A stretch of DNA of 26,411 bases from CAYWGR01 sp964458015 (lineage in GTDB: Bacteria; Planctomycetota; Planctomycetia; Pirellulales; Thermoguttaceae): contig CAYWGR010000069.1 of NCBI GenBank assembly GCA_964458015.1, positions 1-26,411 on the forward strand. The letters are read 5' to 3'. The stretch's first letter is position 1. Every line of letters starts with the position of its first letter. The notes under the pieces are model-generated. The model was not told where the DNA came from. It worked only from the letters and a program-made list of their open reading frames with translations, and ran no database searches. The translations under genes were made by a program, and so were the position numbers. This document shows positions 1-11,730 of the stretch, in pieces.

Positions 1-512
1 GCCACGTTTATATCCTTTATCGCCGATCTCTCGAGGAGATGCCCGCCCGCGCCGAGGAAGTTCATCACGCCGAGCAAGAAGGCATCATCTTCAAGATGCT
101 TTGCGCGCCGATCGAGTATTTAGGCGACGACCACGGCATGGTTCGTCAGGTGCGCTGCCAAATCATGGAGCTAGGCGAGCCCGACGACTCCGGTCGCCGT
201 CGCCCCGTTCCGAAGGAAGGCGCGGAATTCCTGCTCGACATTGATATGGCGATCATTGCCATCGGTTCGGGCGCTAATCCGCTGCTCACGCGGCAAACGA
301 AGAATATGGATCTGAACCGGCGCGGATACATCGTGGCCGACTCGCGCGGCCGCACGACGCGCACCGGGGTTTGGGCCGGGGGCGATATCGTCACGGGCAG
401 CGCAACGGTCATTCTGGCGATGGGAGCGGGGAAAACAGCCGCGGCCGATATTCATCAGTATCTCAACGGCGGCGACAAAGCCGCTTGGAATACTCCGGCG
501 GGAAACGCCTAG
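1..512 (+). CDS. GltD/NfnB-type NAD(P)H-dependent flavoprotein, C-terminal part
   Basis: The reading frame is open from the left edge (first full codon at base 3) to the TAG at 510-512, so about 169 C-terminal residues are visible of a protein that is usually 450-480 residues. The first residues (VYILYRRS, then EEMPAR and EEVHHA) are typical of the NADPH-binding region of glutamate synthase small subunits. The end carries the FAD-contacting motif GVWAGGDIVTGSATVILAMG, followed by an AA-I-YL helix. The family passes electrons between NAD(P)H, FAD and a partner, either GOGAT large subunit (glutamate synthesis) or NfnA (electron bifurcation). The N-terminal Fe-S region and the partner gene lie outside the window, so GltA/GltD and NfnB cannot be separated. 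The methionine at 39 is internal, not the start. Only 7 bases separate its stop from the convergent stop at 520. Confidence 0.85.
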   Translation, partial: HVYILYRRSLEEMPARAEEVHHAEQEGIIFKMLCAPIEYLGDDHGMVRQVRCQIMELGEPDDSGRRRPVPKEGAEFLLDIDMAIIAIGSGANPLLTRQTKNMDLNRRGYIVADSRGRTTRTGVWAGGDIVTGSATVILAMGAGKTAAADIHQYLNGGDKAAWNTPAGNA

Positions 513-519
513 CCGGCAT

Positions 520-1478
<959 letters not shown>

Positions 1479-1482
<4 letters not shown>

Positions 1483-4400
1483 GGTGTCGTCTTTTCAGAA
1501 GCCGTACTAGTGGAATAACCGTACTCAATAGCTCGAATAATCGCGGCGACGGAATCGATGGCCGCTTGGGAGGCGGCCTCGTCGCTCTTTTGGGCCGCGT
1601 TCTCCAATCCGCGGCACGCTTCGGTCAAGGAGGGATACCCGTAAGATCCGCCGGCGCCTTTGAGCTTATGGGCGGCACGGCGCAATTCATCGTAGTTTTT
1701 CGATGCCAATGCTTGCCGCATCTCCTTGAGTTGTCCGGCCAAGCGTTCCACGAATCCTTGCAGGATTTCAGCAATGTCGGGATCCTCGGCATATTGCGAT
1801 ACGATGGCGCCGACTGTTTTTCCCGGCGTCTCGGGGGTTACCGCGGGCTCGCTCGGCTTGCCCAGGTGCGCGGCAATGGTCCGTATCAACAATGTTCGAT
1901 CGATCGGTTTGGCCATATACGCGTTGCATCCGGCGGCCATGCACTCGGAAATGTCGCCCGCCATCGCGTTGGCCGTCAATGCCATGATCGGCTTATCGTA
2001 TCCCCGCGATCGCAGCAGTCGGGTTGCTTCATAGCCATCCATTTCCGGCATGTTCATATCCATCAGGATGAGATCGAAGTCGGCAGTTGCCGTTTTTTCG
2101 ACCGCCAAACGCCCGTTCTCGACCATTGTGACCTCGGCGCCGGCCCAATGCAAAATAGTCTTGAGCAATTCCCGATTGTCGTAACCGTCTTCCGCCAACA
2201 GGATTCGCACGCCCAAGAGGTCTTTATTTTGGGTCTCGCGCGTCTGAACGGTGTTTTCGCGCACCGCTTCGGACGGAACCCGCAACATGCGGATGTCCTG
2301 GACGTTGCCGATGGGTACGGTCAAGGTAAACGTGCTTCCCTGTCCCCTCACGCTGGCCACGGTCATTTGACCGCCGAGCAGATGCACGATGTTGCGTGAA
2401 ATTGCCAAGCCGAGCCCCGTGCCCCCGAACTTTTGCGTGATCGAGGCGTCGCCCTGCTCGAACGATTGGAAAAGCCGCGGCAGCACGTCCTCCGGTATTC
2501 CGATCCCGGTATCGGCTACATCGATTTTCACCGCCGGTTGATCGCCGCAGAAGTCGTTGATGAACGAAGTAATGATCCTCACGCTTCCGCGCTCGGTGAA
2601 TTTAACCGCATTCCCCGCCAAGTTGAGGATGGCCTGGCGCAACCGAATTCCATCGGTCAGAATCGTTTCGGGAATCGGTCCGACATATTTGATTCCAAAA
2701 GCGATGCCCCGCTGCTCGGCGCGTGGCCGCATGACGCTTGCCACATCGGCCAGCATCGACACGAGACTGCAACGTCCGATGTTCAGCGACATTTTACCCG
2801 CCTCGATTTTCGAGAGGTCCAGGATGTCGTTGATCAATGCGAGCAGATGCTCGCCGCTGCGGCGAATCACCGAAGCATAATACACTCTGTTCGCATTATC
2901 GGCATTTTCATCCATCAGCAGATCGGCATATCCCAGTATGGCGGTCATGGGCGTTCGGATTTCATGACTCATATTGGCCAAAAACCGGCTCTTGGCCTGA
3001 TTGGCCACTTCGGCCTGACGCCGCGACTCGACCAATTCGCTGACATCGACGACGTTCAGTAGAACGCCGTCGTATTTGGCATTACGATAGATCGGCTGCA
3101 TGCGCAAGATGACTTCCGCCTTGCCCAACGGCCGCTGGAGGATGTATGGAGCGGAGCCGATCCGATTGCGAAATCGATCGATTAAAGAGAGAACGTGTTC
3201 TAAAATCGGCCCTCGATGCAATTCCTCGATCCTCTTGCCGAGGAGGTCGTTTCGCTCGCTTCCGATGAAATGGCAGAAATAATCATTGACTTCGATGATC
3301 CGATCCTCGGCATCGGCAAAAACGACGCCTTCCTCCATTCCCGAAATCATGGCCGAGAGTTTCGCATTTTCCCTTTGCAAGGACTCGGCCGCTTGATGTT
3401 CCAAGATCACGCGCGAAGACAATTCAGCGACATTGCCCAGCAACGCCTCGTCTTCCTCCAGCATGGCATGTTTGGAAAAAGCGGCGAGCACCCCGACGGC
3501 ATTGCCGTTGATATCGCGAAGTTTGTAGCCCGCAAACGAGGTCAATCCCAGGCGTTTCGCCCATTCATGGTCGCGTACCTGGGGGTCATTCGTTACATCG
3601 TTGGAAACATATTTATCGCTTTCGCTGGCGGCGATGCGGCCGATTTTGCAACTGCCCAACGGAACGCGGCGTCGCCCGCCGTCGGTTCGGGAGTAACGCC
3701 CGGAACTCGTGATCAAGTGAAGGCATTGCTTCATGCCGGGACATAGCTTGTCGCATGGGCTGTCTTTTGATTTTGCATGAGCGCATCCTTCCTCGCAAAG
3801 ATCGCCCGGCCGAATCAACCAGATGCGGCAAAAGTCGAGGTCGAGAAGATCAATGGCCGTCTCGGCGATTTTTTTGAACTTGTCTTCCAGCGAATTCGGC
3901 AAAAGCAAGTAGGCTTGCAACTGGCTGACGCTCGTCAAGCGGCGGAGCGAATTCGTCCGCCGCTGCTCGATCTGTTTTTGCTCGGTGATGTCGCGCACCG
4001 TGGATAAAAGATAATGCTCTCCATCGATTTCCATATCGGCCATCGTTACGGCGGCATCGAACTCATTTCCGATCTTCCGGCAATAACGCCACTCGAAAGA
4101 GTGCGAACCGTGCTTTCTGGTCTGTCGCCACATGCGTCGGGCTTTGACGGCGGAAGCAATACCGTCGGGTTGAAATTCGGGAGAATAGTCCAACGGCACG
4201 GCGCTGAGCAGATCACTTTCCTCCCGGCATCCGAAAAGCGTGACCGCCGCCCGATTCGCCGCGATGATCTTCATCTTAAGGCCAGTAAGCACGACAGCAT
4301 CGACCGAGGAATCAAAGAGCGTTTTATATTTCGTTTCGCTCGATTGCAGAATTTTTTCGATCTGCTTGCATTCGGCAATCTCGGTATTCAGCTTTTGATT

Positions 4401-5525
4401 GGCATCCGTCAGTTGGGATGCCAGCCGCCACGTTTTGAAATTGCGCCGCGTGACTTCCTCGAGATAAACAGCTAGAAGAATCGTCAATAGCATAAAGGCG
4501 ACGCTGCCGCCGACAGGATACCAGGTAGCTCTCGCTTCGACGAACTCGGGCGACGCCGCGCAGGCGACCGCCCAACGTCGCCCGGCCGCTTCCACGGTCT
4601 CGTCAAGACGAAAGATAAAACCCTGCGGCGGAATTCTTCCGTCTCTGAAATCGACATTCGGCATTCGCAATCGAGACTGATGCGCATACAAAACTTGTTC
4701 GTGTGCCGGATCCGTGATGTCCAATAAATAAACATCCACGCCGGCGGGCTCGAAACCCGCGATGCTTTCCTCGACCAAATTGCCGAACTGAAGCATGCAA
4801 ACCGCATATCCCATTAAGGCGCGTCGCCGCTCCTCGATCGTTGATTTCGGCGCATCCTTGTCGTAGACGGCTAGAAACAGTCTGCATCCCAATCGTGCGG
4901 CGTCGCCGGGAATGAGGCGAAATTTCGGCGTGGCCGTCAGCATTCCCGTGTCGCAGGCACGCTTCATCGCGGCACGGCAATCGGCATCCGATCCCAAATC
5001 AAATCCAATCGGGGCTAAATTCTTGTTTAAGGGCACGACCGCATAGATGGGAAAGTAATCCTCGCGCGGCAGAGCAGGCATCAGGCGATTGTTTTTGTCG
5101 TACTCTGAAAACTTGAATTGGGGGACGTCGCGAATCGCTGTTTTTTCGAACGAGTCTCGCTCGGTGCGCGGCACGCGCGGAACCCACTGTAAGCTTTGAA
5201 TGCTGGGACGGTCTTCGAGCAACGTTCCCGCATAGGTCTCGAATTCCCGGCGATTGATCTTCTGCGTGGATTCAATAAAGGATCGCAACGTATTCAATTG
5301 CAGGAAGTCTAGTTCCATGACTTTCCGGAACGCGGAGATTTTGTTTTGAGCGGCTCGCTCGAAATCATGGCGAATTGCGTTGCCTTCCAGATGAAGCAGC
5401 ATCCAAAACAGGGCTCCCGAGAAGGCCGCCCCACCCAAGAGAATCAGCAGGGCAACGACATATTGCCATCGGTATCTGGCCATGGACCAAAAATGTTTTT
5501 TGGATACCCCAAGATCGCCGCTCAT
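1479..5525 (-). CDS. CHASE-PAS-GAF-PAS hybrid histidine kinase with receiver and HPt domains
   Basis: The start chosen is the ATG at 5525, which has GGAG eight bases upstream. An in-frame ATG at 5567 lacks a good Shine-Dalgarno and would add 14 residues. From 5525 the protein has 1348 residues. Order: membrane segment 20-46, CHASE-like extracellular sensor about 65-280, membrane segment 337-356, coiled coil, PAS about 395-515, GAF about 540-710, PAS about 720-830. Next come HisKA with phosphoacceptor H854 (MSHEIRTPM), an ATPase domain with N box (NLAGNAVKF), G1 (DTGIGIP) and G2 (GGTGLGLAIS), a receiver with D1156 (LILMDMNMPEMDG), and an HPt domain with H1286 (AAHKLKGAGGSYG). All phosphorelay residues are present, giving a likely H-D-H relay to an outside receiver. 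The neighbouring GGDEF response regulator is the obvious target. The GAF domain is unusually cysteine-rich (see findings). The CHASE ligand is unknown. Confidence 0.93.
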
Positions 5526-5533
5526 GAAGCAGA

Positions 5534-5537
5534 CTCC
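5534..5537 (-). promoter_or_regulatory. Shine-Dalgarno deciding the hybrid kinase start
   Basis: GGAG on the minus strand, eight bases before the ATG at 5525. The alternative in-frame ATG at 5567 has no comparable purine box, so the shorter protein is preferred. Confidence 0.6.
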
Positions 5538-5856
5538 AGCCCCTGTTGGATGATAGAATCCGTACAAACATAGGTTTCTCTAAGCTGCAAAGCAGGAGTA
5601 TTTCGAAGGTCTTGGCCAAGGATCCATTCCGCCCCCTTGCCGTGCCCCGGACGGCTTCTTGGCATGGCCTTAAATATCATTTAGAATGGAAACTCTGGAA
5701 TTTCGGAATAATCGGAGGATTCCTTACAAAACACACACCCGACAGATGGGAATGCCACCGATAAACGCATACATAATTTCTTACTCAAGCTATGCTTTCA
5801 ACGGCCTAAATCAGATGGACAAGTAATTATCTACCTAGTACGTCTTCCATGATATT

Positions 5857-5911
5857 GTTGCCGGTCGCATTTCCCCTGCGAAGCCGCAAGCGGCTTGATT
5901 ATGACGGCAAC
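5857..5911 (+). promoter_or_regulatory. Nested hairpin upstream of the RND operon
   Basis: The outer arms are GTTGCCG (5857-5863) and CGGCAAC (5905-5911). The inner arms are AAGCCG and CGGCTT (5881-5896) around a CAAG tetraloop. It lies about 70 bases before the adaptor ATG and would be part of the 5' leader if transcription starts upstream. No U tract follows, so it is not an obvious terminator. It could be a leader structure or an operator, and the evidence is only base pairing. Confidence 0.3.
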
Positions 5912-5981
5912 AACTTTTGGAAAAGCGTACTAGTGCAACCCGCCCAATTCGTCAGAAGCAATCATCCATTGAGGCGACATC

Positions 5982-7160
5982 GTGCATGGGATTTATCCAT
6001 CAAGACCATCTCGCTTCGATGCCATTTTTGGTCCGTTGCGGTGTGCGCTGCACATTGCGGCGGCAGTTGCGGGTCTATGTCTGACGATCGGCTGTGCTGA
6101 AGCTCCCAAAGAGACTTCGACTCAAATACCCAGCGTTCCGGTCGTCGTCGCTCCCGTGGTAAAAAAAGACGTGCCGATCGAAGTTCGCAACATAGGCACA
6201 GTTGAACCCTATGCCGTTGTCATGGTCAAGGCGCGCGTGGGCGGCCAAATCATGCAAGTGGCCCTGAAAAAAGGTCAAGACGTTAAACGCGGCGACTTGT
6301 TGTTCGTCATCGACCGTCGAACCTGGGAGGCCGCCGTCGCCCAAGCCGAAGCGAATCTGCGGCGCGATTTGGCCCGCAAGGCAAATGCCGACGCCGATCT
6401 TGATCGAGCCAAGCAACTCGTGAAAGCCAGAGCCATGACGGCCGAACAACATGAACGTGTTCGCGCCGATGCCGACGCGGCAAACGCCACGGTCGAGGCG
6501 GATCGCGCCGTCGTGGACCTTGCCAAAACCCAACTCGATTACTGCACCATCCGATCCCCCCTCGACGGTCGCGCGGGCGATGTTCTCGTCGATGAGGGAA
6601 ACATCGTAAAGGCCGACGATTCGCTTGCCTTGGTCATCATCAATCAAGTCAAGCCGATTTACGTGCGATTCGCGGTGCCCGAGCAGTTTTTGTCCGACAT
6701 CCGCAAACAGGCGGCCGCCCATCCCTTGGAGGTCGAGGCTATTCCGAAAAACGACGAGCCCGCACAACGCGGCAAGCTCACTTTTATCGACAATACCATC
6801 GACCGCAATTCGGGTACGATCGAGCTGAAGGCCACGTTTACGAACGAAAACCAACAGCTTTGGCCGGGCCAATTCCTCGACGTCGTCCTACGGCTCGGCG
6901 TGCAACGCAATGTCATCGTGGTCTCTAGGGATGCAATCCAGACGGGGCAGAAGGGTGACTATGTGTATGTCGTTAAAAAAGACAACACGGTGGAGTCCCG
7001 ATCCGTGACGAAGGGGATTTCCTGGGGCAACGATGTGGTGATCACGCGGGGACTCGCCCCCGGCGAAATTGTCGTCACGGATGGTCACTTGCGTCTGGTG
7101 CCGGGCTCTTCGGTGACCATCAAGCAGGAGCCGCAGGACGCCCCGCGGAAGGGCGCATGA
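5982..7160 (+). CDS. RND efflux periplasmic adaptor (membrane fusion lipoprotein)
   Basis: A 392-residue protein of the MdtA/AcrA family. A hydrophobic N-terminus ends in a lipobox-like LTIGC with the lipidation cysteine at residue 38, so the mature protein is probably a lipoprotein facing the periplasm. After a beta strand region (VGGQIMQVALKKGQDVKRGD, lipoyl-like) come an alanine- and charge-rich helical hairpin at about 108-170, the second lipoyl half (YCTIRSPLDGRAG), a beta-barrel region and a membrane-proximal domain ending near residue 380. Such adaptors link an inner-membrane RND pump to an outer-membrane channel. The stop overlaps the start of the RND permease as ATGA at 7157-7160. 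No TolC-like channel gene is in the window. The substrate cannot be inferred. Confidence 0.93.
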   Translation: MHGIYPSRPSRFDAIFGPLRCALHIAAAVAGLCLTIGCAEAPKETSTQIPSVPVVVAPVVKKDVPIEVRNIGTVEPYAVVMVKARVGGQIMQVALKKGQDVKRGDLLFVIDRRTWEAAVAQAEANLRRDLARKANADADLDRAKQLVKARAMTAEQHERVRADADAANATVEADRAVVDLAKTQLDYCTIRSPLDGRAGDVLVDEGNIVKADDSLALVIINQVKPIYVRFAVPEQFLSDIRKQAAAHPLEVEAIPKNDEPAQRGKLTFIDNTIDRNSGTIELKATFTNENQQLWPGQFLDVVLRLGVQRNVIVVSRDAIQTGQKGDYVYVVKKDNTVESRSVTKGISWGNDVVITRGLAPGEIVVTDGHLRLVPGSSVTIKQEPQDAPRKGA

Positions 7161-10100
7161 ATATTGCTGAATTTTGCATTCGTCGCCCGGTCATGACGAC
7201 GCTGGTGATGTCGGCCCTGCTGATTTTCGGCACGCTCGGCTACCGCTCGCTGCCTGTGAATGATCTGCCGAACGTGGATTTTCCCACGCTTTTGGTATCG
7301 GCCAATTTGCCCGGCGCCAATCCCGAAACGATGGCCTCTTCCGTGGCGACGCCGCTGGAGAGGCAGTTTTCGACCATCGCCGGCCTCGACTCGATGACTT
7401 CGACCAGCGGCCTAGGCGTAACTCAAATCACCCTGCAATTTACATTAAGCCGCGACATTGACGCCGCGGCCCAAGACGTACAGGCGGCCATCTCCCGCGC
7501 CGGCTCGCAATTGCCGCCCGACATGCCCACGCCGCCCTCCTATCAAAAAGTCAACCCGGCGGATCAGCCGATTTTGTATCTTGCGCTGAACTCTCCCACG
7601 TTGCCTATGTATTCGGTCCACGAATACGGCGACACCATGTTGGCCCAACGCATTTCGATGGTCAACGGCGTGGCACAGGTGCAGATTTTCGGGTCGCAAA
7701 AATACGCAGTTCGCGTGCAGCTTGATCCCAGCGCCTTGGCCACCCGCTCGATCGGAATCGACGAAGTTGTCGACGCCGTGCGCAAATCCAACGTGAATCT
7801 GCCGACAGGCACGTTCCAAGGCCGCCAAAAAGCGTATACCATCCAAGCGTCCGGTCAGCTATACAATGCGGCTTCCTATCGACCCGTCATCGTCAGCTAT
7901 CGCAACGGCCGGCCGGTGCGATTGGAGGAGTTGGGCACGGTGGTCGATAGTGTCGAGAACAACAAAATCGCCGCATGGTATTCCGGCACTCGCGCCATCG
8001 TATTGGCCATTCAACGTCAGCCCGGCACCAACACGCTTGAAGTTGCCGGCGCCGTCAAAGCCCTGTTGCCGCAGTTCCGCAAGTTGTTGCCCCCCTCGGT
8101 CAAGCTGCATATTCTTTTCGATCGGTCGGAATCCATCCAGGAGTCGGTAAACGATGTGAAATTCACGTTGCTATTGACTCTGGGATTGGTAGTTCTGGTC
8201 ATTTTCCTGTTTCTGCGGAAGCTATCGGCCACAGTCATTCCCAGTTTGGCATTGCCGCTTTCGATCGTAGGCACATTTGCCGTTATGTATCTGTTGGGAT
8301 ATAGCATCGACAACCTTTCCCTGCTAGCGCTCACGTTGTCGGTCGGTTTTGTCGTGGACGACGCCATCGTCATGCTCGAAAATATCGTTCGGCATCTGGA
8401 ACAAGGCAAAGGTGTTTTAGAGGCGGCAATGGCCGGCTCTCGCGAAATCGCCTTCACGATCATTTCGATGACCCTTTCGTTGGCGGCTGTTTTTATCCCG
8501 GTCCTATTTCTGGCCGGCATCATGGGGCGGCTTCTCCACGAATTCGCCGTAACCATTGCCAGCGCCATTCTTGTTTCCGGTGTTGTATCCATTACGCTAA
8601 CGCCGATGCTTTGCAGTCGTTTTTTGCGCCCCTCGACCGACGAGCGGCACGGCTGGCTCTATAATCTGACCGAGCGATTTTTCGACGGAATGCTGCATCT
8701 TTACGACTGGACATTGCGCATTTCCCTGCGGTTGCATTTTTTGGTTTTTGTTCTATCGATTCTACTGTTGGTTGGCGCGGCCTATCTCTTCGTGATCATT
8801 CCGAAAGGTTTCTTGCCCCTGGAAGACACCGGCCAGATATTCATGATGACGGAAGCCGCCCAGGGCATCTCGTTCGAAGGCATGGTCCGACATCAAAGGG
8901 CGCTGGCCAGTATCGTCGCGGCAAATCCCAACGTGGAAGGTTTCATGTCCAGCGTCGGACCTTCCGGGAGCACCGTCGGCACGAATACGGGCCGCATGTT
9001 CATGCACCTGAAACCGCGCGACCAACGCGAGTTGAGCGCGGAGCAGATCATCGCCCAGTTGCGGCCCCAACTTGCCCAGGTGCCTGGCATCAAGGCGTTC
9101 ATGCAAATTCCACCGCCGATCCGAATCGGGGGGCAACTTACGAAAAGCCTCTATCAGTTGACGCTTCTGAGCCCCAACACCGATGAACTCTATCGTTTCG
9201 CCCCACAGTTGGAAGAAAAACTGCGAGCGCAGCCCCAGTTGCAGGACGTGGCCAGCGATCTTCAGATTCGCAACCCAGAGCTGGATATTTCCATCGATCG
9301 CGACAAGGTGGTTGCATTAGGGCTTAGCGCCCAACAAGTGGAAGACGCTCTTTACAGCGCTTACAGCGACCGCTGGATTTCGACGATCTACGCCCCCAAC
9401 AACCAATTTCGCGTGATTACCGAGTTAGAGCCTCGCTTCCAACGCGATCCGAACGAATTGCCGCTTTTGTACCTGCGTTCCAACAGTGGGCGATTGGTGC
9501 CCATCAATGCGGCCGTCAAAGTAAGCGAAGGTTTGGGCCCGCTCTCGGTCAGCCACTCCGGGCAGCTACCCTCGGTTACATTATCGTTCAACCTCGCCCC
9601 CGGCGCTTCGCTGGGAGACGCCATCGAAATTGTCGGCCGCCTTGCTCGCGAAACGCTTCCTGACACGATCACGACAAATTTCCAAGGCACCGCTCAGGCG
9701 TTTCAGGCCTCGCAAAAAGGGCTTGGCGTACTGTTGATCGTTGCCATTTTCGTCATCTATCTCGTCCTGGGCATCCTTTACGAAAGTTTCATTCATCCGT
9801 TGACAATTCTCTCGGGCTTGCCCGCCGCGGGCTTCGGCGCGCTGTTGACCCTATGGTGGTTCCATACCGAGCTGAACGTCTATTCGTTCGTCGGGCTCAT
9901 CATGCTGATCGGCATTGTGAAGAAGAACGCCATTATGATGATCGACTTCGCCCTGGAAGCCGAACGGAACGAAGGCAAGAAACCGGCCGATGCCATTTAC
10001 GAGGCATGTCTGGTCCGATTCCGCCCGATCATGATGACCACGATGGCCGCACTGATGGGCATTCTGCCGATAGCCGTCGGCTATGGCGCCGGCGCCGAAT

Positions 10101-10285
10101 CGCGACGCCCTCTGGGCCTTGCCGTCGTCGGCGGCTTGGTTGTTTCCCAACTCCTCACGCTTTACATCACTCCGGTCATCTATATTTACTTCGACAAGTT
10201 GCACCGGCGAAAAAAAACGGCCGAAACCGGTGGATGGGCCAATGTTGACCTAGAGCTTAGCCCGAACCAAAATTCGTCCTCTTGA
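7157..10285 (+). CDS. RND efflux transporter permease (AcrB/MdtBC type)
   Basis: A 1042-residue inner-membrane pump of normal HAE1 family length. It begins NIAEFCIRRPV with a first membrane helix at about 12-30. A large periplasmic loop includes the family signature around residues 52-75 (PGANPETM, ATPLERQ). A helix bundle from about 335 contains the proton-relay pair D401/D402 (GFVVDDAIVMLENI), and the matching lysine is K923 (VKKNAIMMIDFA) in the second half. These relay residues show an active proton antiporter. It is translationally coupled to the adaptor upstream and probably forms a tripartite system with an outer-membrane factor encoded elsewhere. The sequence resembles multidrug pumps more than heavy-metal pumps, but the substrate is not determinable here. 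Confidence 0.95.
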   Translation: MNIAEFCIRRPVMTTLVMSALLIFGTLGYRSLPVNDLPNVDFPTLLVSANLPGANPETMASSVATPLERQFSTIAGLDSMTSTSGLGVTQITLQFTLSRDIDAAAQDVQAAISRAGSQLPPDMPTPPSYQKVNPADQPILYLALNSPTLPMYSVHEYGDTMLAQRISMVNGVAQVQIFGSQKYAVRVQLDPSALATRSIGIDEVVDAVRKSNVNLPTGTFQGRQKAYTIQASGQLYNAASYRPVIVSYRNGRPVRLEELGTVVDSVENNKIAAWYSGTRAIVLAIQRQPGTNTLEVAGAVKALLPQFRKLLPPSVKLHILFDRSESIQESVNDVKFTLLLTLGLVVLVIFLFLRKLSATVIPSLALPLSIVGTFAVMYLLGYSIDNLSLLALTLSVGFVVDDAIVMLENIVRHLEQGKGVLEAAMAGSREIAFTIISMTLSLAAVFIPVLFLAGIMGRLLHEFAVTIASAILVSGVVSITLTPMLCSRFLRPSTDERHGWLYNLTERFFDGMLHLYDWTLRISLRLHFLVFVLSILLLVGAAYLFVIIPKGFLPLEDTGQIFMMTEAAQGISFEGMVRHQRALASIVAANPNVEGFMSSVGPSGSTVGTNTGRMFMHLKPRDQRELSAEQIIAQLRPQLAQVPGIKAFMQIPPPIRIGGQLTKSLYQLTLLSPNTDELYRFAPQLEEKLRAQPQLQDVASDLQIRNPELDISIDRDKVVALGLSAQQVEDALYSAYSDRWISTIYAPNNQFRVITELEPRFQRDPNELPLLYLRSNSGRLVPINAAVKVSEGLGPLSVSHSGQLPSVTLSFNLAPGASLGDAIEIVGRLARETLPDTITTNFQGTAQAFQASQKGLGVLLIVAIFVIYLVLGILYESFIHPLTILSGLPAAGFGALLTLWWFHTELNVYSFVGLIMLIGIVKKNAIMMIDFALEAERNEGKKPADAIYEACLVRFRPIMMTTMAALMGILPIAVGYGAGAESRRPLGLAVVGGLVVSQLLTLYITPVIYIYFDKLHRRKKTAETGGWANVDLELSPNQNSSS

Positions 10286-10452
10286 GCGTAGTGAGAAATC
10301 TGGAAGAACGCGGCAAATAGAGGGTCTTGGCAATGCCCTGATTCGAGAGCCAAAAACGCCGTTTTGCCGCTAAATTACCCCCCTTTTCGGAGTTGCCATT
10401 TCACATTAAAATAGATCCTTACCCGTGGGGTTCAAGGAAGGGGTGTTTCAGA
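10286..10452. other. Intergenic region between RND permease and purD
   Basis: The 167 bases should hold the purD promoter. A purine-rich GGAAGGGG lies about nine bases before the purD ATG. The first 19 bases (10283-10301) resemble one half of the inverted repeats at 19531 and 23298, but only loosely. No strong terminator was seen after the RND gene. Confidence 0.4.
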
Positions 10453-11730
10453 ATGAATTTATTGGTCATTGGCAACGGGGGGCGTGAACATGCCCTTACC
10501 TGGAAACTGGCACAAAGCCCTCGCGCGGATCGGATCTTCGTGGCGCCCGGCAACGCAGGCACCGATCTGGACGGCGAGAATATCCCCATTCCCGCCAATG
10601 ACTTCGCAGGGCTTATCAAATTTGCCAAGGAAAACAACGTCGAGCTGACCGTGGTCGGCCCCGAGGCTCCGCTGGCCGCCGGCATTGTCGATGCCTTTGA
10701 AGAGGCGAAGCTTCGCGTCTTCGGCCCCAGCCGAGCGGCCGCCGAATTGGAAGGCAGCAAAGTTTTCTGCAAAGATCTTCTGCGCAAGGCCGACGTTCCT
10801 TCGGCCGATTATCAGACGTTCACCAAGGCCTACGACGCGATGAAGTATCTCAACGATCGCGAAGATGTGCCAATCGTGGTGAAGGCCGATGGACTGGCCG
10901 CCGGCAAGGGCGTCGTGGTCTGCTCGAACAGAGCCGAAGCCTTGCAAGCGGTCGAACAGATCGGCGACCAAAAAATGTTTGGCGACGCGGGGAATCGTCT
11001 TGTGATTGAAGAACGACTCGACGGCCAAGAGGTGAGCGTGTTGGCCATTACCGACGGCCGCACGATCGTCACGCTTCAGCCGGCCCAAGATCACAAGGCC
11101 GCCCACGACGGCGACACCGGCCCGAACACCGGCGGCATGGGCGCGTATTGCCCGGCTCCGTTGTTGGACGATGCCACGTTGCATTGGGTCGAGGAGCATA
11201 TCCTCGTGCCGACGGTCCATGCCATGAAGCGCGCCCGGCGTCCGTTCCGCGGCGTTCTTTACGCCGGCCTGATGATGACCAAGCAAGGCCCCAAAGTCTT
11301 GGAATACAACGTGCGGTTCGGCGATCCCGAATGCCAACCGCTGTTGATGCGTTTGAAAACCGATCTCGTCGATCTGCTGGAAGCCACCGTGCTGGGCAAG
11401 CTCGACCAATTGCCTCCCTTGGTATGGGATCCGCGGCCGGCCGTCTGCGTTGTGATGGCCAGCCAAGGCTATCCCGGCCATTACACCAAAGGCCATCCGA
11501 TCCGCGGCCTAGATGACGCCGATCTGCTGCCCGACGTAAAAGTCTTTCACGCCGGCACCACCATTGCGAACGGCCACGTCGTCACCGCCGGCGGCCGCGT
11601 GCTGAACGTCACCGCCCTGGGCGATACGATTCCCAAAGCCAAGCTGAACGCCTACCGCGCCGTAAAATGCATCCGCTGGCCCGGCGCCTGGTGCCGGAAA
11701 GACATTTCCGACAAGGCGCTGCGGAAGTGA
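10453..11730 (+). CDS. purD: Phosphoribosylamine-glycine ligase (GAR synthetase)
   Basis: A 425-residue enzyme joining 5-phosphoribosylamine and glycine with ATP to give GAR, the second step of purine synthesis, in the cytoplasm. The ATG at 10453 is chosen because it begins MNLLVIGNGGREHAL, the standard N-terminus, and has a purine-rich box upstream. The longer in-frame ATG at 10393 adds 20 unrelated residues. Seen in order: the N-domain GNGGREHAL (7-15), VVGPEAPLAAG, the ATP-grasp stretch VVKADGLAAGKGVVV, DHKAAHDGDTGPNTGGMGAY, the metal/ATP site VRFGDPECQPLL, and the C-terminal RKDISDKAL. Length and motifs are complete. It appears to be a single-gene unit; no other purine genes are in the window. 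Confidence 0.97.
   Translation: MNLLVIGNGGREHALTWKLAQSPRADRIFVAPGNAGTDLDGENIPIPANDFAGLIKFAKENNVELTVVGPEAPLAAGIVDAFEEAKLRVFGPSRAAAELEGSKVFCKDLLRKADVPSADYQTFTKAYDAMKYLNDREDVPIVVKADGLAAGKGVVVCSNRAEALQAVEQIGDQKMFGDAGNRLVIEERLDGQEVSVLAITDGRTIVTLQPAQDHKAAHDGDTGPNTGGMGAYCPAPLLDDATLHWVEEHILVPTVHAMKRARRPFRGVLYAGLMMTKQGPKVLEYNVRFGDPECQPLLMRLKTDLVDLLEATVLGKLDQLPPLVWDPRPAVCVVMASQGYPGHYTKGHPIRGLDDADLLPDVKVFHAGTTIANGHVVTAGGRVLNVTALGDTIPKAKLNAYRAVKCIRWPGAWCRKDISDKALRK

Larger units (their letters stand above)
5526..5981. other. Divergent intergenic region between kinase and RND operons
   Basis: About 456 bases separate the two divergent start codons, so promoters for both operons must lie here. The region is AT-richer than the flanking genes. 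I cannot identify a convincing sigma-70 promoter by eye. The short open frames crossing it lack recognisable domains and are treated as noise. The only clear structure is the nested inverted repeat at 5857-5911. Confidence 0.5.
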
